The position numbers were made by a program, and so were the translations under genes. Below the pieces are notes generated by a model. It ran no database searches. It saw only the letters and a program-made list of their open reading frames with translations, and had not been told where the DNA came from. Below are positions 7,068-13,226 of a stretch of DNA of 13,247 nt, one piece after another. Source of the DNA: Streptomyces speibonae (lineage in GTDB: Bacteria; Actinomycetota; Actinomycetes; Streptomycetales; Streptomycetaceae); contig KL568533.1 in the NCBI GenBank assembly GCA_000715605.1, positions 86,189-99,435 of the forward strand. Direction: 5' to 3'. The first letter of the stretch is position 1. The number at the start of each line of letters is the position of its first letter.

Positions 7068-8495
7068 ATGCGCCGTTCGAAAATCGTCTGTACTCTCGGC
7101 CCCGCGGTCGACTCCCACGAGCAGCTTGTCGCCCTGATCGAAGCCGGCATGAACGTGGCCCGCTTCAACTTCAGCCACGGCACGCACGCCGAGCACCAGG
7201 GCCGGTACGACCGGGTCCGTGCCGCCGCCAAGGAGACCGGCAGGGCCATCGGTGTCCTCGCCGACCTCCAGGGCCCGAAGATCCGCCTGGAGACCTTCGC
7301 GGAGGGTCCCGTCGAGCTGGTGCGCGGTGACGAGTTCACCATCACCACCGAGGACGTCCCGGGCGACAAGACGATCTGCGGGACGACCTACAAGGGCCTG
7401 CCGGGCGACGTCTCGCGCGGCGACCAGATCCTGATCAACGACGGCAACGTCGAGCTGAAGGTGCTGGACGTCGAGGGCTCCCGGGTGAAGTCGATCGTCA
7501 TCGAGGGCGGCGTCATCTCCGACCACAAGGGCATCAACCTGCCCGGCGCGGCCGTGAACGTGCCAGCGCTGTCCGAGAAGGACGTCGAGGACCTGCGGTT
7601 CGCCCTGCGGATGGGCTGCGACCTGGTCGCCCTGTCCTTCGTCCGGGACGCCAAGGACGTCGCCGACGTGCACCGCGTGATGGACGAGGAGGGCCGCCGG
7701 GTCCCCGTCATCGCCAAGGTGGAGAAGCCGCAGGCGGTGGAGAACATGGAGGACGTCGTGATGGCGTTCGACGGTGTGATGGTCGCCCGCGGTGACCTCG
7801 CCGTCGAGTACCCGCTCGAGAAGGTCCCCATGGTGCAGAAGCGCCTGATCGAGCTGTGCCGGCGCAACGCCAAGCCGGTGATCGTGGCAACCCAGATGAT
7901 GGAGTCGATGATCACCAACTCCCGGCCGACCCGCGCCGAGGCGTCCGACGTGGCCAACGCGATCCTGGACGGCGCCGACGCGGTGATGCTGTCCGCCGAG
8001 TCCAGCGTGGGCGCGTACCCGATCGAGACGGTGCGGACGATGTCGAAGATCGTCCAGGCGGCCGAGCAGGAGCTGCTGTCCAAGGGCCTCCAGCCGCTGG
8101 TGCAGGGCAAGAAGCCGCGTACGCAGGGCGGTTCGGTGGCCCGTGCCGCCTGCGAGATCGCGGACTTCCTCGGCGGCAAGGGCCTGGTGGCCTTCACCCA
8201 GTCCGGCGACACCGCCCGGCGGCTGTGCCGCTACCGCGCCGTCCAGCCGATCCTGGCGTTCACCACCGACGAGTCCACCCGCAACCAGCTGGCGCTCAGC
8301 TGGGGCGTGGAGCCGTACGTCGTGCCGTTCGTGAACAGCACCGACGAGATGGTCGAGCTGGTGGAGCAGGAGCTGGTCCGGCTGAGCCGGTTCGGCGAGG
8401 GCGACATCGTGGTGATCACGGCCGGGTCGCCGCCCGGCGTCGCCGGCACGACCAACATGGTCCGGGTCCACCACCTGGGCGGCGCGACGTCCTGA
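7068..8495 (+). CDS. pyk: Pyruvate kinase
   Basis: 475 residues, the standard bacterial length. It transfers phosphate from phosphoenolpyruvate to ADP, giving pyruvate and ATP, the last step of glycolysis, as a cytosolic homotetramer in known relatives. Start ATG at 7068, directly at the conserved MRRSKIVCTLGP. Landmarks: AGMNVARFNFSHG (Arg32, Asn34, Ser36 at the active site), LADLQGPKIRLE, the B-domain (about 70-165), ALSFVRDAKDV, IAKVEKPQAVENM (catalytic Lys), VMVARGDLAVEYP (metal-binding Asp), VATQMMESM, TRAEASDVANAILDGADAVMLSAESSVGAYP, then the allosteric C-terminal domain (about 340-475). It lies 73 bases after ackA with its own operator-like palindrome, so it may be expressed both from that promoter and by read-through. 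Streptomycetes usually have two pyk genes; this is probably the pyk2-type copy, judged only from the neighbours. Confidence 0.97.
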   Translation: MRRSKIVCTLGPAVDSHEQLVALIEAGMNVARFNFSHGTHAEHQGRYDRVRAAAKETGRAIGVLADLQGPKIRLETFAEGPVELVRGDEFTITTEDVPGDKTICGTTYKGLPGDVSRGDQILINDGNVELKVLDVEGSRVKSIVIEGGVISDHKGINLPGAAVNVPALSEKDVEDLRFALRMGCDLVALSFVRDAKDVADVHRVMDEEGRRVPVIAKVEKPQAVENMEDVVMAFDGVMVARGDLAVEYPLEKVPMVQKRLIELCRRNAKPVIVATQMMESMITNSRPTRAEASDVANAILDGADAVMLSAESSVGAYPIETVRTMSKIVQAAEQELLSKGLQPLVQGKKPRTQGGSVARAACEIADFLGGKGLVAFTQSGDTARRLCRYRAVQPILAFTTDESTRNQLALSWGVEPYVVPFVNSTDEMVELVEQELVRLSRFGEGDIVVITAGSPPGVAGTTNMVRVHHLGGATS

Positions 8496-8515
8496 CCCGT
8501 AGCACGCGCGTACGA

Positions 8516-8554
8516 CACCGAGGGCGCCCCCTGTGGAGGGGGGCGCCCTCGGTG
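8516..8554. terminator. Bidirectional terminator between pyk and the convergent secreted-protein gene
   Basis: A perfect 16-base-pair stem (arm CACCGAGGGCGCCCCC at 8516-8531, complement at 8539-8554) with a 7-base loop, 20 bases after the pyk stop and 31 bases from the end of the convergent gene. It has no T-run, as is usual in high-GC actinomycetes, and can serve both strands. Confidence 0.85.
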
Positions 8555-8585
8555 CTGCGGCTCACGGAAGGGTGCTGACGGCGGC

Positions 8586-9965
8586 TCAGTCGGTGACGTA
8601 CTGGTGCAGTCCCGGCACGTGCAGGGTGCCGCCGAACTGGCCGGCCTGCTGCACCTTCACGTTGGTGAAGTAGATCAACGGGATGTTGAGCGGGGGCGGG
8701 TGCTCCGGGTCGAACGTGATCGGGATCAGGCCGAGCAGGTTGCCGGAGATGCTCTCGGTGTACATCACGGTGTCGCCGTCGCGGATGGTGGACGTCGATC
8801 CCTTGGCGGCCTGCACGTGGTAGGTCTTGCCGGACTGGTCGTCCTTGACCGTCTGGTGCAGGTCCCCGATGTCGGTGCCGTCGGATATGACGTACTTCAG
8901 CACCTTCTTGACGGTGCCGTTGGCGGTCCGCACCTCGACGATGCCCTTGTAGTCGGCGCCCTTCAGCAGCAGCGAACTGGCGTTCAGGAACCACGGGTCG
9001 TCGGGCAGCGGGACCTTGTTGTCGACGCCGCCCTCGGCGTCCGTGGCGACCGGGCAGTCCTCGAGGTCGACGCCGGCCGTCTCGGAGGGGCTGGGCGATG
9101 CGGTGGCGCCCGGAGTGGCGGTCGCCTCGGCCGTGGGCTCCCCGGCCTTCTCCGCGGCGTCCTCGGCCGCCTTGGAGGCCGTGTCGCCGGCGTCCTTCGC
9201 GACGTCCCGCGCGGTGTCCTTCACCGCGTCGGTGGCCGTCTTCTTCGCGCTGTCCCCGCTCGTGCCGTCCGTCGTGCCGTCCGTCTTGCCGGCGTCGGAG
9301 TCGGCGGAGGACGGGGCGGAGGCGGACGGGGTGGGGCTCGGGGCCGTCCCCTCCTCCTTCTCGTCCCCGGGGGTGAAGACGTCCTTCAGGGCGTCGCCGA
9401 TGTCCTCGAGGAGGTTGCGGTCGGTCTCCGACGGGGAGGGCGCGGGCTCGGTGCGCTCCTCGTCGGCGGCCTGGCCGCCCGCGGTCGCGGAGGGGCTCGG
9501 CGCGGGCTCGGGCTTGTCGTCGGAACCTGAATCCGGCGAAGAGTCCGAGCCGTTGTCCGTCGCCTTGTCCGACCCCGCGTCAGGGGCCTTGCGCGCGGGG
9601 GCCGAGGAGGCCGGCTCCTTCGAGGGCTCGGCGTCCGGCGAGGCGGTGTCGCTCGCCGTGGCGGACGGGGTGGGCGACGCCTCGGCGTCCTCCCCCTTCT
9701 CGGCCTGCTCGATGGCCTCCAGGCACTCCTTGAACTCGTCGGCCGTCAGGTTCTTCGACGACGGCTGGTCGTCGGCCTGGGCGAGCGTCGGGGTGAAGCC
9801 CATGCCCATGAGGACCGCGGTCGGCATCGCCGCGATGGCTATCGCCTTCCCGGCGGGCATGTGGAACCTGGTGAACAGCGGCTTCTTGGGTGCCGCGTGA
9901 CGCGGCCCGGTTCTCACACGGGACTTGTCCACCTCAGTCCCGTGGGTCACCTCGTCAGCCGGCAC
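8586..9965 (-). CDS. Secreted or membrane-anchored Ser/Pro/Ala/Asp-rich protein with LEA-like segment and C-terminal domain of unknown function
   Basis: 459 residues from the GTG at 9965, chosen for GGGAGG four bases upstream; a GTG at 9950 (454 residues) is the alternative. The N-terminus has a basic region (KKPLFTRFHMPAGK), a hydrophobic core (about 40-60, AIAIAAMPTAVLMGMGF) and a signal-peptidase-like TLAQA-DD site, so it is probably exported. A short helix (LTADEFKECLEAIEQAEK) is followed by about 150 disordered residues rich in S, P, T, A and D (repeated SPSAT/PSPSE), then an Ala/Lys/Asp stretch (about 238-280, DAVKDTARDVAKDAGDTASK) resembling LEA-type amphipathic helices. The last 160 residues look folded (LEDCPVATD, DPWFLNASSLLLKGADYKGIVEV, GDLHQTV, FTNVKVQQAGQFGGTLHVPGLH). 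It has only two cysteines (81 and about 304), which could form a disulfide outside the cell. It overlaps the DUF6114 gene by 11 bases, so they are coupled. Function unknown. Confidence 0.8.
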   Translation of the reverse strand: MPADEVTHGTEVDKSRVRTGPRHAAPKKPLFTRFHMPAGKAIAIAAMPTAVLMGMGFTPTLAQADDQPSSKNLTADEFKECLEAIEQAEKGEDAEASPTPSATASDTASPDAEPSKEPASSAPARKAPDAGSDKATDNGSDSSPDSGSDDKPEPAPSPSATAGGQAADEERTEPAPSPSETDRNLLEDIGDALKDVFTPGDEKEEGTAPSPTPSASAPSSADSDAGKTDGTTDGTSGDSAKKTATDAVKDTARDVAKDAGDTASKAAEDAAEKAGEPTAEATATPGATASPSPSETAGVDLEDCPVATDAEGGVDNKVPLPDDPWFLNASSLLLKGADYKGIVEVRTANGTVKKVLKYVISDGTDIGDLHQTVKDDQSGKTYHVQAAKGSTSTIRDGDTVMYTESISGNLLGLIPITFDPEHPPPLNIPLIYFTNVKVQQAGQFGGTLHVPGLHQYVTD

Positions 9966-10557
9966 TGTGCCTCCCGTTCGCCCCGTTGGCCGGGCTCGTT
10001 CCTGACAGGTTCTTCTCTCCCGGCACCTCGGGGGCCCGGAAGTGATCCTCATCGCCCACCGGCACGGCTCCGTCCACGGGGTCCAGGGCCATGGTGTCCT
10101 CGGTCGCGCCCTCCGGTGTCCCACCGTGGCCGTCGCCGTTCGCCGGCGGCTCCTCGGCGGGCGGCGTGCCCGGCGCCCACGCCACGGCCATCGCCCCGCC
10201 CACCAGGGAGAAGAGGAAGCCGATGAGGAAGCCGCCGAGGTTGGACACGGGGATGGACACGAGCGCCAGCAGAATCGCCGCGACACCCGCGAAGACCCGG
10301 ACGTGCTTCTGGAACCAGAGGCTGACGCCGAGCACGACGAGCAGCACACCGATGATCAGGGACCCGGCGCCCGCGGTGGTCGCCATGGCCAGCGTCAGAT
10401 GCCCGATCTGGAGGTTCGCGTACGGGAAGTAGGCGATGGGGAGTCCGCCGAGCATGACGAACAGCCCGGCCCAGAACGGCCGCGCGCCCCGCCAGGCGCG
10501 GAACTGCAGCCTGCGGCGGGTGAACTGGCCGACGGCGGCAGGAGTCTCGGCGCTCAT
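9955..10557 (-). CDS. DUF6114 family integral membrane protein
   Basis: 200 residues; ATG at 10557 with GGGAG about nine bases upstream on the minus strand. Four hydrophobic helices can be drawn: about 27-45 (PFWAGLFVMLGGLPIAYF), 55-82 (long, LTLAMATTAGAGSLIIGVLL), 85-104 (HVRVFAGVAAILLALVSIPV) and 107-127 (LGGFLIGFLFSLVGGAMAVAW). A basic N-terminus (FTRRRLQFRAWRGARP) suggests the N-end is cytoplasmic, which with four helices also places the roughly 70-residue acidic, Gly/Pro-rich tail inside. The pattern and the DUF6230 neighbour match actinobacterial DUF6114 proteins, whose function is not known. It is the middle gene of a three-gene cassette, and its stop lies inside the start region of the secreted protein gene. 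It may be a membrane partner or anchor for the two exported products; that is inference from position. Confidence 0.85.
   Translation of the reverse strand: MSAETPAAVGQFTRRRLQFRAWRGARPFWAGLFVMLGGLPIAYFPYANLQIGHLTLAMATTAGAGSLIIGVLLVVLGVSLWFQKHVRVFAGVAAILLALVSIPVSNLGGFLIGFLFSLVGGAMAVAWAPGTPPAEEPPANGDGHGGTPEGATEDTMALDPVDGAVPVGDEDHFRAPEVPGEKNLSGTSPANGANGRHSAG
9970..9975 (-). promoter_or_regulatory. Ribosome binding site that decides the secreted-protein start
   Basis: GGGAGG on the minus strand, four bases before the GTG at 9965 and inside the last codons of the DUF6114 gene. The later GTG at 9950 has only a poor GACGAG directly before it. Confidence 0.55.
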
Positions 10558-10630
10558 GGAAAACAGCTCCCTGGTACGGCTTTGCTGTGGTGGTGATGTG
10601 CGCCGCGTGTGAAGGCGCGGCGGGAAGGTG

Positions 10631-10665
10631 GACGGGCGGGGGCGCCACCGGCTCCCCCGCCCGTC
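10631..10665 (-). terminator. Strong intercistronic hairpin between DUF6230 and DUF6114 genes
   Basis: A perfect 12-base-pair stem (GACGGGCGGGGG at 10631-10642 with its complement at 10654-10665). The inner 11 bases can form a further GCC/GGC mini-stem after one mismatch. It begins 10 bases after the DUF6230 stop and lies about 75 bases before the DUF6114 start. It could be a partial terminator or an RNA-stabilising element that makes DUF6230 more abundant than the downstream genes. Confidence 0.65.
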
Positions 10666-10674
10666 AGCGAGTGC

Positions 10675-11319
10675 TTAGTAGCACTCCTTGACACCCGTCG
10701 AGAGCGACATCTTCAGACCGCTGAGCTTGAAGGTTCCGGCGGTGGTCGCCCACGCCGTCTGCTTCACGTCCTTCAGCACGGCCTTGTCCGCCTGCTGGGC
10801 GAACCCGTAGGGGTTGGCCTGCTTGTTCGCGACCTCCCCCTGCTTCATGCCCGGACCCTTGTTGGCGTCCTTGGCGGCCACACCGATGTCGATGTTCGTG
10901 AACGTCGCGTCGGCGTTCAGATCAGCGACGTCGATGTACAGGTTCTCGGCCTTGACCGGTTCGGAACCCTGGCCGGCCCGCAGGATCAGGCTGACGTTCC
11001 CGAGCACCGGAATGTTCGGGGTGACGACCGACTGACACAGGTTCTTGATCGTCGCGGTCTTGAAGGCCGAGACCGCGACGGGGTGAACCGCCTTCTTGCC
11101 GGAGAGGGTGTACCCCTCGTCAAGGGCGCCGTACTGCGAGAAGCCCTTACCGACGAGCTGATCCGTGGTGACCTTGAACGACTGCCCCGACACGCTGAAC
11201 GACGCGGCGAGAGCGCCCTGCGCGAGGGCGACACCTATCGCTGCCGTCGCGGCCACGCTGGGCACCATGACCACAGCGAACCGCTTCCATCTGGTCCCGC
11301 CACGCACCTGGGACTCCAT
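10675..11319 (-). CDS. DUF6230 family secreted protein
   Basis: 214 residues from the ATG at 11319, set by a near-perfect AAGGAGG (11324-11330) four bases upstream. The frame stays open to 11505, but the added residues lack homology-like character and would swallow that site. The signal sequence is basic MESQVRGGTRWKRF, a hydrophobic core (VVMVPSVAATAAIGVALAQGALA) and an ALA-AS cleavage site near residue 39. The mature part (FSVSGQSFKVTTDQLVGKGFSQYG, then NIPVLGNVSLILRAGQGSEPV, NLYIDVADLNADATFTNIDIGVAA) looks beta-rich and matches the DUF6230 pattern. Two cysteines (95 and 213) may form a disulfide. From memory, some Streptomyces relatives are labelled cholesterol esterase; there is no GXSXG lipase motif here, so I do not adopt that name. 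It is the first gene of the cassette with DUF6114 and the Ser/Pro-rich protein. Confidence 0.85.
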   Translation of the reverse strand: MESQVRGGTRWKRFAVVMVPSVAATAAIGVALAQGALAASFSVSGQSFKVTTDQLVGKGFSQYGALDEGYTLSGKKAVHPVAVSAFKTATIKNLCQSVVTPNIPVLGNVSLILRAGQGSEPVKAENLYIDVADLNADATFTNIDIGVAAKDANKGPGMKQGEVANKQANPYGFAQQADKAVLKDVKQTAWATTAGTFKLSGLKMSLSTGVKECY

Positions 11320-11345
11320 ATTTCCTCCTTCTCGGACGTACATCT

Positions 11346-11389
11346 CCTGCCCTGACTCGCCGCCATGAACGGCGGACCGGCCGGGCAGG
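11346..11389 (-). promoter_or_regulatory. Two-tier stem-loop in the DUF6230 leader
   Basis: The outer stem is CCTGCCC/GGGCAGG (11346-11352 with 11383-11389); the inner stem is CCGCC/GGCGG (11360-11364 with 11371-11375) with a 6-base loop. Two 7-base strands form a symmetric internal loop. It ends about 15 bases before the ribosome binding site on the minus strand, so it could affect translation or mRNA stability. Confidence 0.45.
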
Positions 11390-11508
11390 GATGGGAGAAG
11401 TGCTACGTCCTCGGGAAGGAGAGCGCCCGCACTCGGCGGCGCACGACATGCGCCCGAATCACCGGCGATCACCCCCGAGCGACAACCACTGGTCGCGCCT
11501 GACACGCA

Positions 11509-11676
11509 TCACGCACAACCCTGCTGGACAGGCTTCGCCGGATGGGCGAAGACCCCCCTGTCCAAGAGCCGGCGCCACTGCCGCCGGCCCTGCTCGGTGG
11601 GGACCCAGGAGTTCCCGCGGCCCGACCGGCTGTCGGGGTACGGGTAATGGACCGAGCGTCGCCGATCGTGGTGCAT
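11509..11676 (-). CDS. Possible small basic protein, 55 residues, unrecognised
   Basis: An ATG-started frame of 55 codons on the minus strand, with most third positions G or C (about 47 of 54) and an uneven composition rich in Arg, Trp, Tyr and His (SVHYPYPDSR, NSWVPTEQGRRQWRRLL, VFAHPAKPVQQGCA). These look more protein-like than the overlapping frames. Against it: no good ribosome binding site (only GGCGAGA before the ATG), no recognised family, and AGG and other rarer codons. It lies in the upstream region of the DUF6230 gene on the same strand, so it might be a leader gene of that cassette. It may equally be chance in a GC-rich region. Confidence 0.3.
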   Translation of the reverse strand: MHHDRRRSVHYPYPDSRSGRGNSWVPTEQGRRQWRRLLDRGVFAHPAKPVQQGCA

Positions 11677-11700
11677 TCTCGCCGCCCGCACAAGGGGGTT

Positions 11701-11718
11701 CGTTACTCGCTAGTAACG
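11701..11718. promoter_or_regulatory. Inverted repeat CGTTACT-N4-AGTAACG, operator-like
   Basis: Perfect 7-base arms (11701-11707 and 11712-11718) around CGCT. The size and symmetry fit a TetR-type repressor site. A related TTACT-N3-AGTAA occurs at 11833-11845 in the same region. The regulator is unknown. Confidence 0.5.
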
Positions 11719-11832
11719 GCCGCATAACCACGCCACGACACGCAGGCCCCGCACAGCGACGCTCGGTGCATCGAAGGGGCCGTACAAAACTATTGATCCG
11801 TGGACAGAATCCGACAGATCAACGCCCGCAAC

Positions 11833-11845
11833 TTACTTGCAGTAA
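11833..11845. repeat. Short inverted repeat TTACT-N3-AGTAA
   Basis: Perfect 5-base arms around TGC, sharing both half-sites with the repeat at 11701-11718 but with a centre one base shorter. It lies in the AT-rich part of the cassette upstream region. Confidence 0.4.
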
Positions 11846-11847
11846 CA

Positions 11848-11885
11848 GCGGCCGCGATTACCAAGATTTGGTAAAGCGCGGCCGC
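11848..11885. repeat. 38-base inverted repeat with GC outer stem and AT-rich tip
   Basis: Outer arms GCGGCCGCG (11848-11856) and CGCGGCCGC (11877-11885) form 9 pairs. Inner arms TTACCAA (11858-11864) and TTGGTAA (11868-11874) form 7 pairs around GAT. Only a small internal loop (A opposite AG) separates them. It is 115 bases beyond the thioredoxin-TPR stop and upstream of the DUF6230 cassette. Confidence 0.6.
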
Positions 11886-11954
11886 ACCGGCCACCTGTCG
11901 ACCAGTCCGCAACTCGGGCACCGGGCACCCGGCCGGCCGGTGAACCGGGCCGAA

Positions 11955-11994
11955 TCGGGCACGCGCGCCCGAGGGCGTCGGGCACGCGTGCCCG
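11955..11994 (-). terminator. Tandem hairpins after the thioredoxin-TPR gene
   Basis: A 16-base perfect palindrome CGGGCACGCGTGCCCG (11979-11994) begins 5 bases after the minus-strand stop. A second hairpin, TCGGGC/GCCCGA (11955-11960 with 11967-11972), follows. The arm at 11956-11965 can also pair perfectly with 11985-11994, giving an alternative longer fold. Probable terminator. Confidence 0.6.
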
Positions 11995-11999
11995 GCGGC

Positions 12000-12977
12000 T
12001 CAGAACAGGGCCCGCGCCAGCGCCCGGCGCGCGGCGACCACGCGCGGGTCCTCGGCGCCGACCACCTCGAACAGCTCCAGCAGCCGCACTCGCGCGGCCT
12101 CCCGGTCCTCGCCCTTGGTGCGCCCCACCGTCTCGATGAGCCGGCCGAAGGCGTCCTCGACATGACCGCCCACCAGATCCAGGTCGGCGGCGGTGATCTG
12201 CGCGGCGACGTCGTTCGGCTTCTCGGCGGCCTCCGCGCGCACCTTCGCCGGGTCCAGCCCCTGGACCCGCTGGAGCAGCTCCGCCTGCGCGAGCCCCAGC
12301 TTGGCCTCCGGGTTGCCCGGGTCGTCGGCGAGCACGTTCCGGTACGCCTGGACGGCACCGGAGAGGTCACCGCTGTCCAGCGCCCGCACGGCGGCCTCCA
12401 GGAGGGCGTCGTACGGCCCGGCGGCCTCGGCCGGGGCGTCTGCCGTGTCCTCTCCCGGCTGGGCGTCGGGGTCGACGGTGAGACCGGTCAGGCCGAAGCG
12501 CTGCTCGCCGACCTGCACCAACTGGTCCAGGGTCTGGCGGATCTGCGCCTCGCCCGCGGCTCCCTGGAAGAGCGGCAGCGCCTGTCCGGCCACCACCGCG
12601 AAGACCGCCGGGATCCCCTGGATCCCGAACTGCTGCATCAGCATCTGGTTGGCGTCGACGTCGATCTTGGCGAGGAGGATGCGCCCGTTGTATTCGACGG
12701 TGAGCCGCTCCAGGAGGGGGCTCAGCTGCTTGCAGGGCTCGCACCACTCGGCCCAGAAGTCGATGACGACCGGGACCTCGGTAGACCGCTGCAGAACGTC
12801 GCGCTCGAAGCCGGCCTCGTCGACGTCGATGACGAGGTCGGCCGGGGAGACGGCGCCCCCGCCGCCCTGCCGGGCCGATTCGGCGCGCGCCTGCTCCGCC
12901 TTCGCCTTGGCCTCCTGGGCCGCCTTCACCGCGGCGAGGTCGACGACTCCGCTCATGGACATGTTCCGTGGCTGCAT
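12000..12977 (-). CDS. Thioredoxin-TPR protein, CnoX/YbbN-like co-chaperone or redox protein
   Basis: 325 residues; ATG at 12977 preceded by GGAGG with 8-base spacing on the minus strand. A charged Ala/Lys/Glu-rich helical N-terminus (about 13-36) precedes a thioredoxin domain (about 50-158) with FWAEWCEPCKQ (Cys79, Cys82) and the cis-proline at GIP (Pro123). An acidic linker (165-188) leads to helical TPR-like repeats (about 188-325: AVRALDSGDLSGAVQAYRNVLADDPGNPEAKLGLAQAELL, and a second set to the end). A Trx domain fused to C-terminal TPRs is the CnoX/YbbN architecture; E. coli CnoX protects proteins from oxidation and hands them to chaperones. Unlike redox-dead YbbN, both CXXC cysteines are kept here, with Glu in place of the usual Gly, so it may have thiol-disulfide activity. 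There is no signal peptide; it is cytosolic. It is transcribed alone. Confidence 0.88.
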   Translation of the reverse strand: MQPRNMSMSGVVDLAAVKAAQEAKAKAEQARAESARQGGGGAVSPADLVIDVDEAGFERDVLQRSTEVPVVIDFWAEWCEPCKQLSPLLERLTVEYNGRILLAKIDVDANQMLMQQFGIQGIPAVFAVVAGQALPLFQGAAGEAQIRQTLDQLVQVGEQRFGLTGLTVDPDAQPGEDTADAPAEAAGPYDALLEAAVRALDSGDLSGAVQAYRNVLADDPGNPEAKLGLAQAELLQRVQGLDPAKVRAEAAEKPNDVAAQITAADLDLVGGHVEDAFGRLIETVGRTKGEDREAARVRLLELFEVVGAEDPRVVAARRALARALF

Positions 12978-13111
12978 GCGCCTATCCTCCCCCGTACAGC
13001 GCGCGTGTGTGAAAAGCGCCCGGGAAACCCAGGCGTACGTGTGGTGTTGACGCCGGGGTCCCCACCCCGCGCCGGTGGTCGTCGCTCGGGCACGCCGGTC
13101 CCGCGCGCTTT

Positions 13112-13128
13112 CGCTACGAGACGTAGCG
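13112..13128. promoter_or_regulatory. Palindrome CGCTACG-AGA-CGTAGCG, operator-like
   Basis: Perfect 7-base arms around AGA, in the 249-base divergent region between the thioredoxin-TPR gene (minus) and the gene beginning at 13227 (plus). The size and symmetry fit a dimeric repressor such as a TetR-family protein. No other strong feature was seen in this region. Confidence 0.5.
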
Positions 13129-13214
13129 TAATGCCGACCGGGGTCCTCGCGGCACCCCGCCCCGCGATCTTCTCCGTGATCTCTCTCACCACGGACCGCC
13201 CGGTATCCGCCGGT

Positions 13215-13220
13215 TATGGT
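13215..13220 (+). promoter_or_regulatory. -10 element of the gene at the right edge, leaderless layout
   Basis: TATGGT ends six bases before an ATG, the TANNNT-N6-start pattern of leaderless actinobacterial genes. CGGACC at 13192-13197 is a weak -35 candidate with 17-base spacing. No ribosome binding site precedes the ATG. Confidence 0.4.
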
Positions 13221-13226
13221 CGTGAC

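Larger units (their letters stand above)
11320..11999. other. 680-base region between the DUF6230 gene and the thioredoxin-TPR gene
   Basis: No confident gene is present. From left to right it holds the DUF6230 ribosome binding site and leader stem-loop (11346-11389), a possible 55-codon minus-strand gene (11509-11676), an inverted repeat (11701-11718), an unusually AT-rich stretch (about 11785-11875) with two more inverted repeats, and GC hairpins after the thioredoxin gene (11955-11994). The AT-rich part probably contains the cassette promoter, but no clean -35/-10 pair was found. Confidence 0.6.

Noticed and set aside
6771..8474. Long open frame (567 codons) antisense to pyk and the end of ackA
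   Set aside because: It is the complement of two certain genes, has low-complexity His/Asp/Val composition, and crosses the pyk promoter region.
9966..10349. N-terminal extension of the secreted protein gene (587-residue version)
   Set aside because: The extra residues (Cys/Ser/Arg-rich) lie in the shadow of the DUF6114 gene; the signal peptide and ribosome binding site support a start at 9965.
10675..11319. Cholesterol esterase name for the DUF6230 protein
   Set aside because: No GXSXG or other hydrolase signature visible; the label comes only from memory of related annotations.
11320..11505. N-terminal extension of the DUF6230 protein (276-residue version)
   Set aside because: AAGGAGG immediately before the ATG at 11319 and the signal sequence starting there fix the start; the extension covers the leader hairpin.
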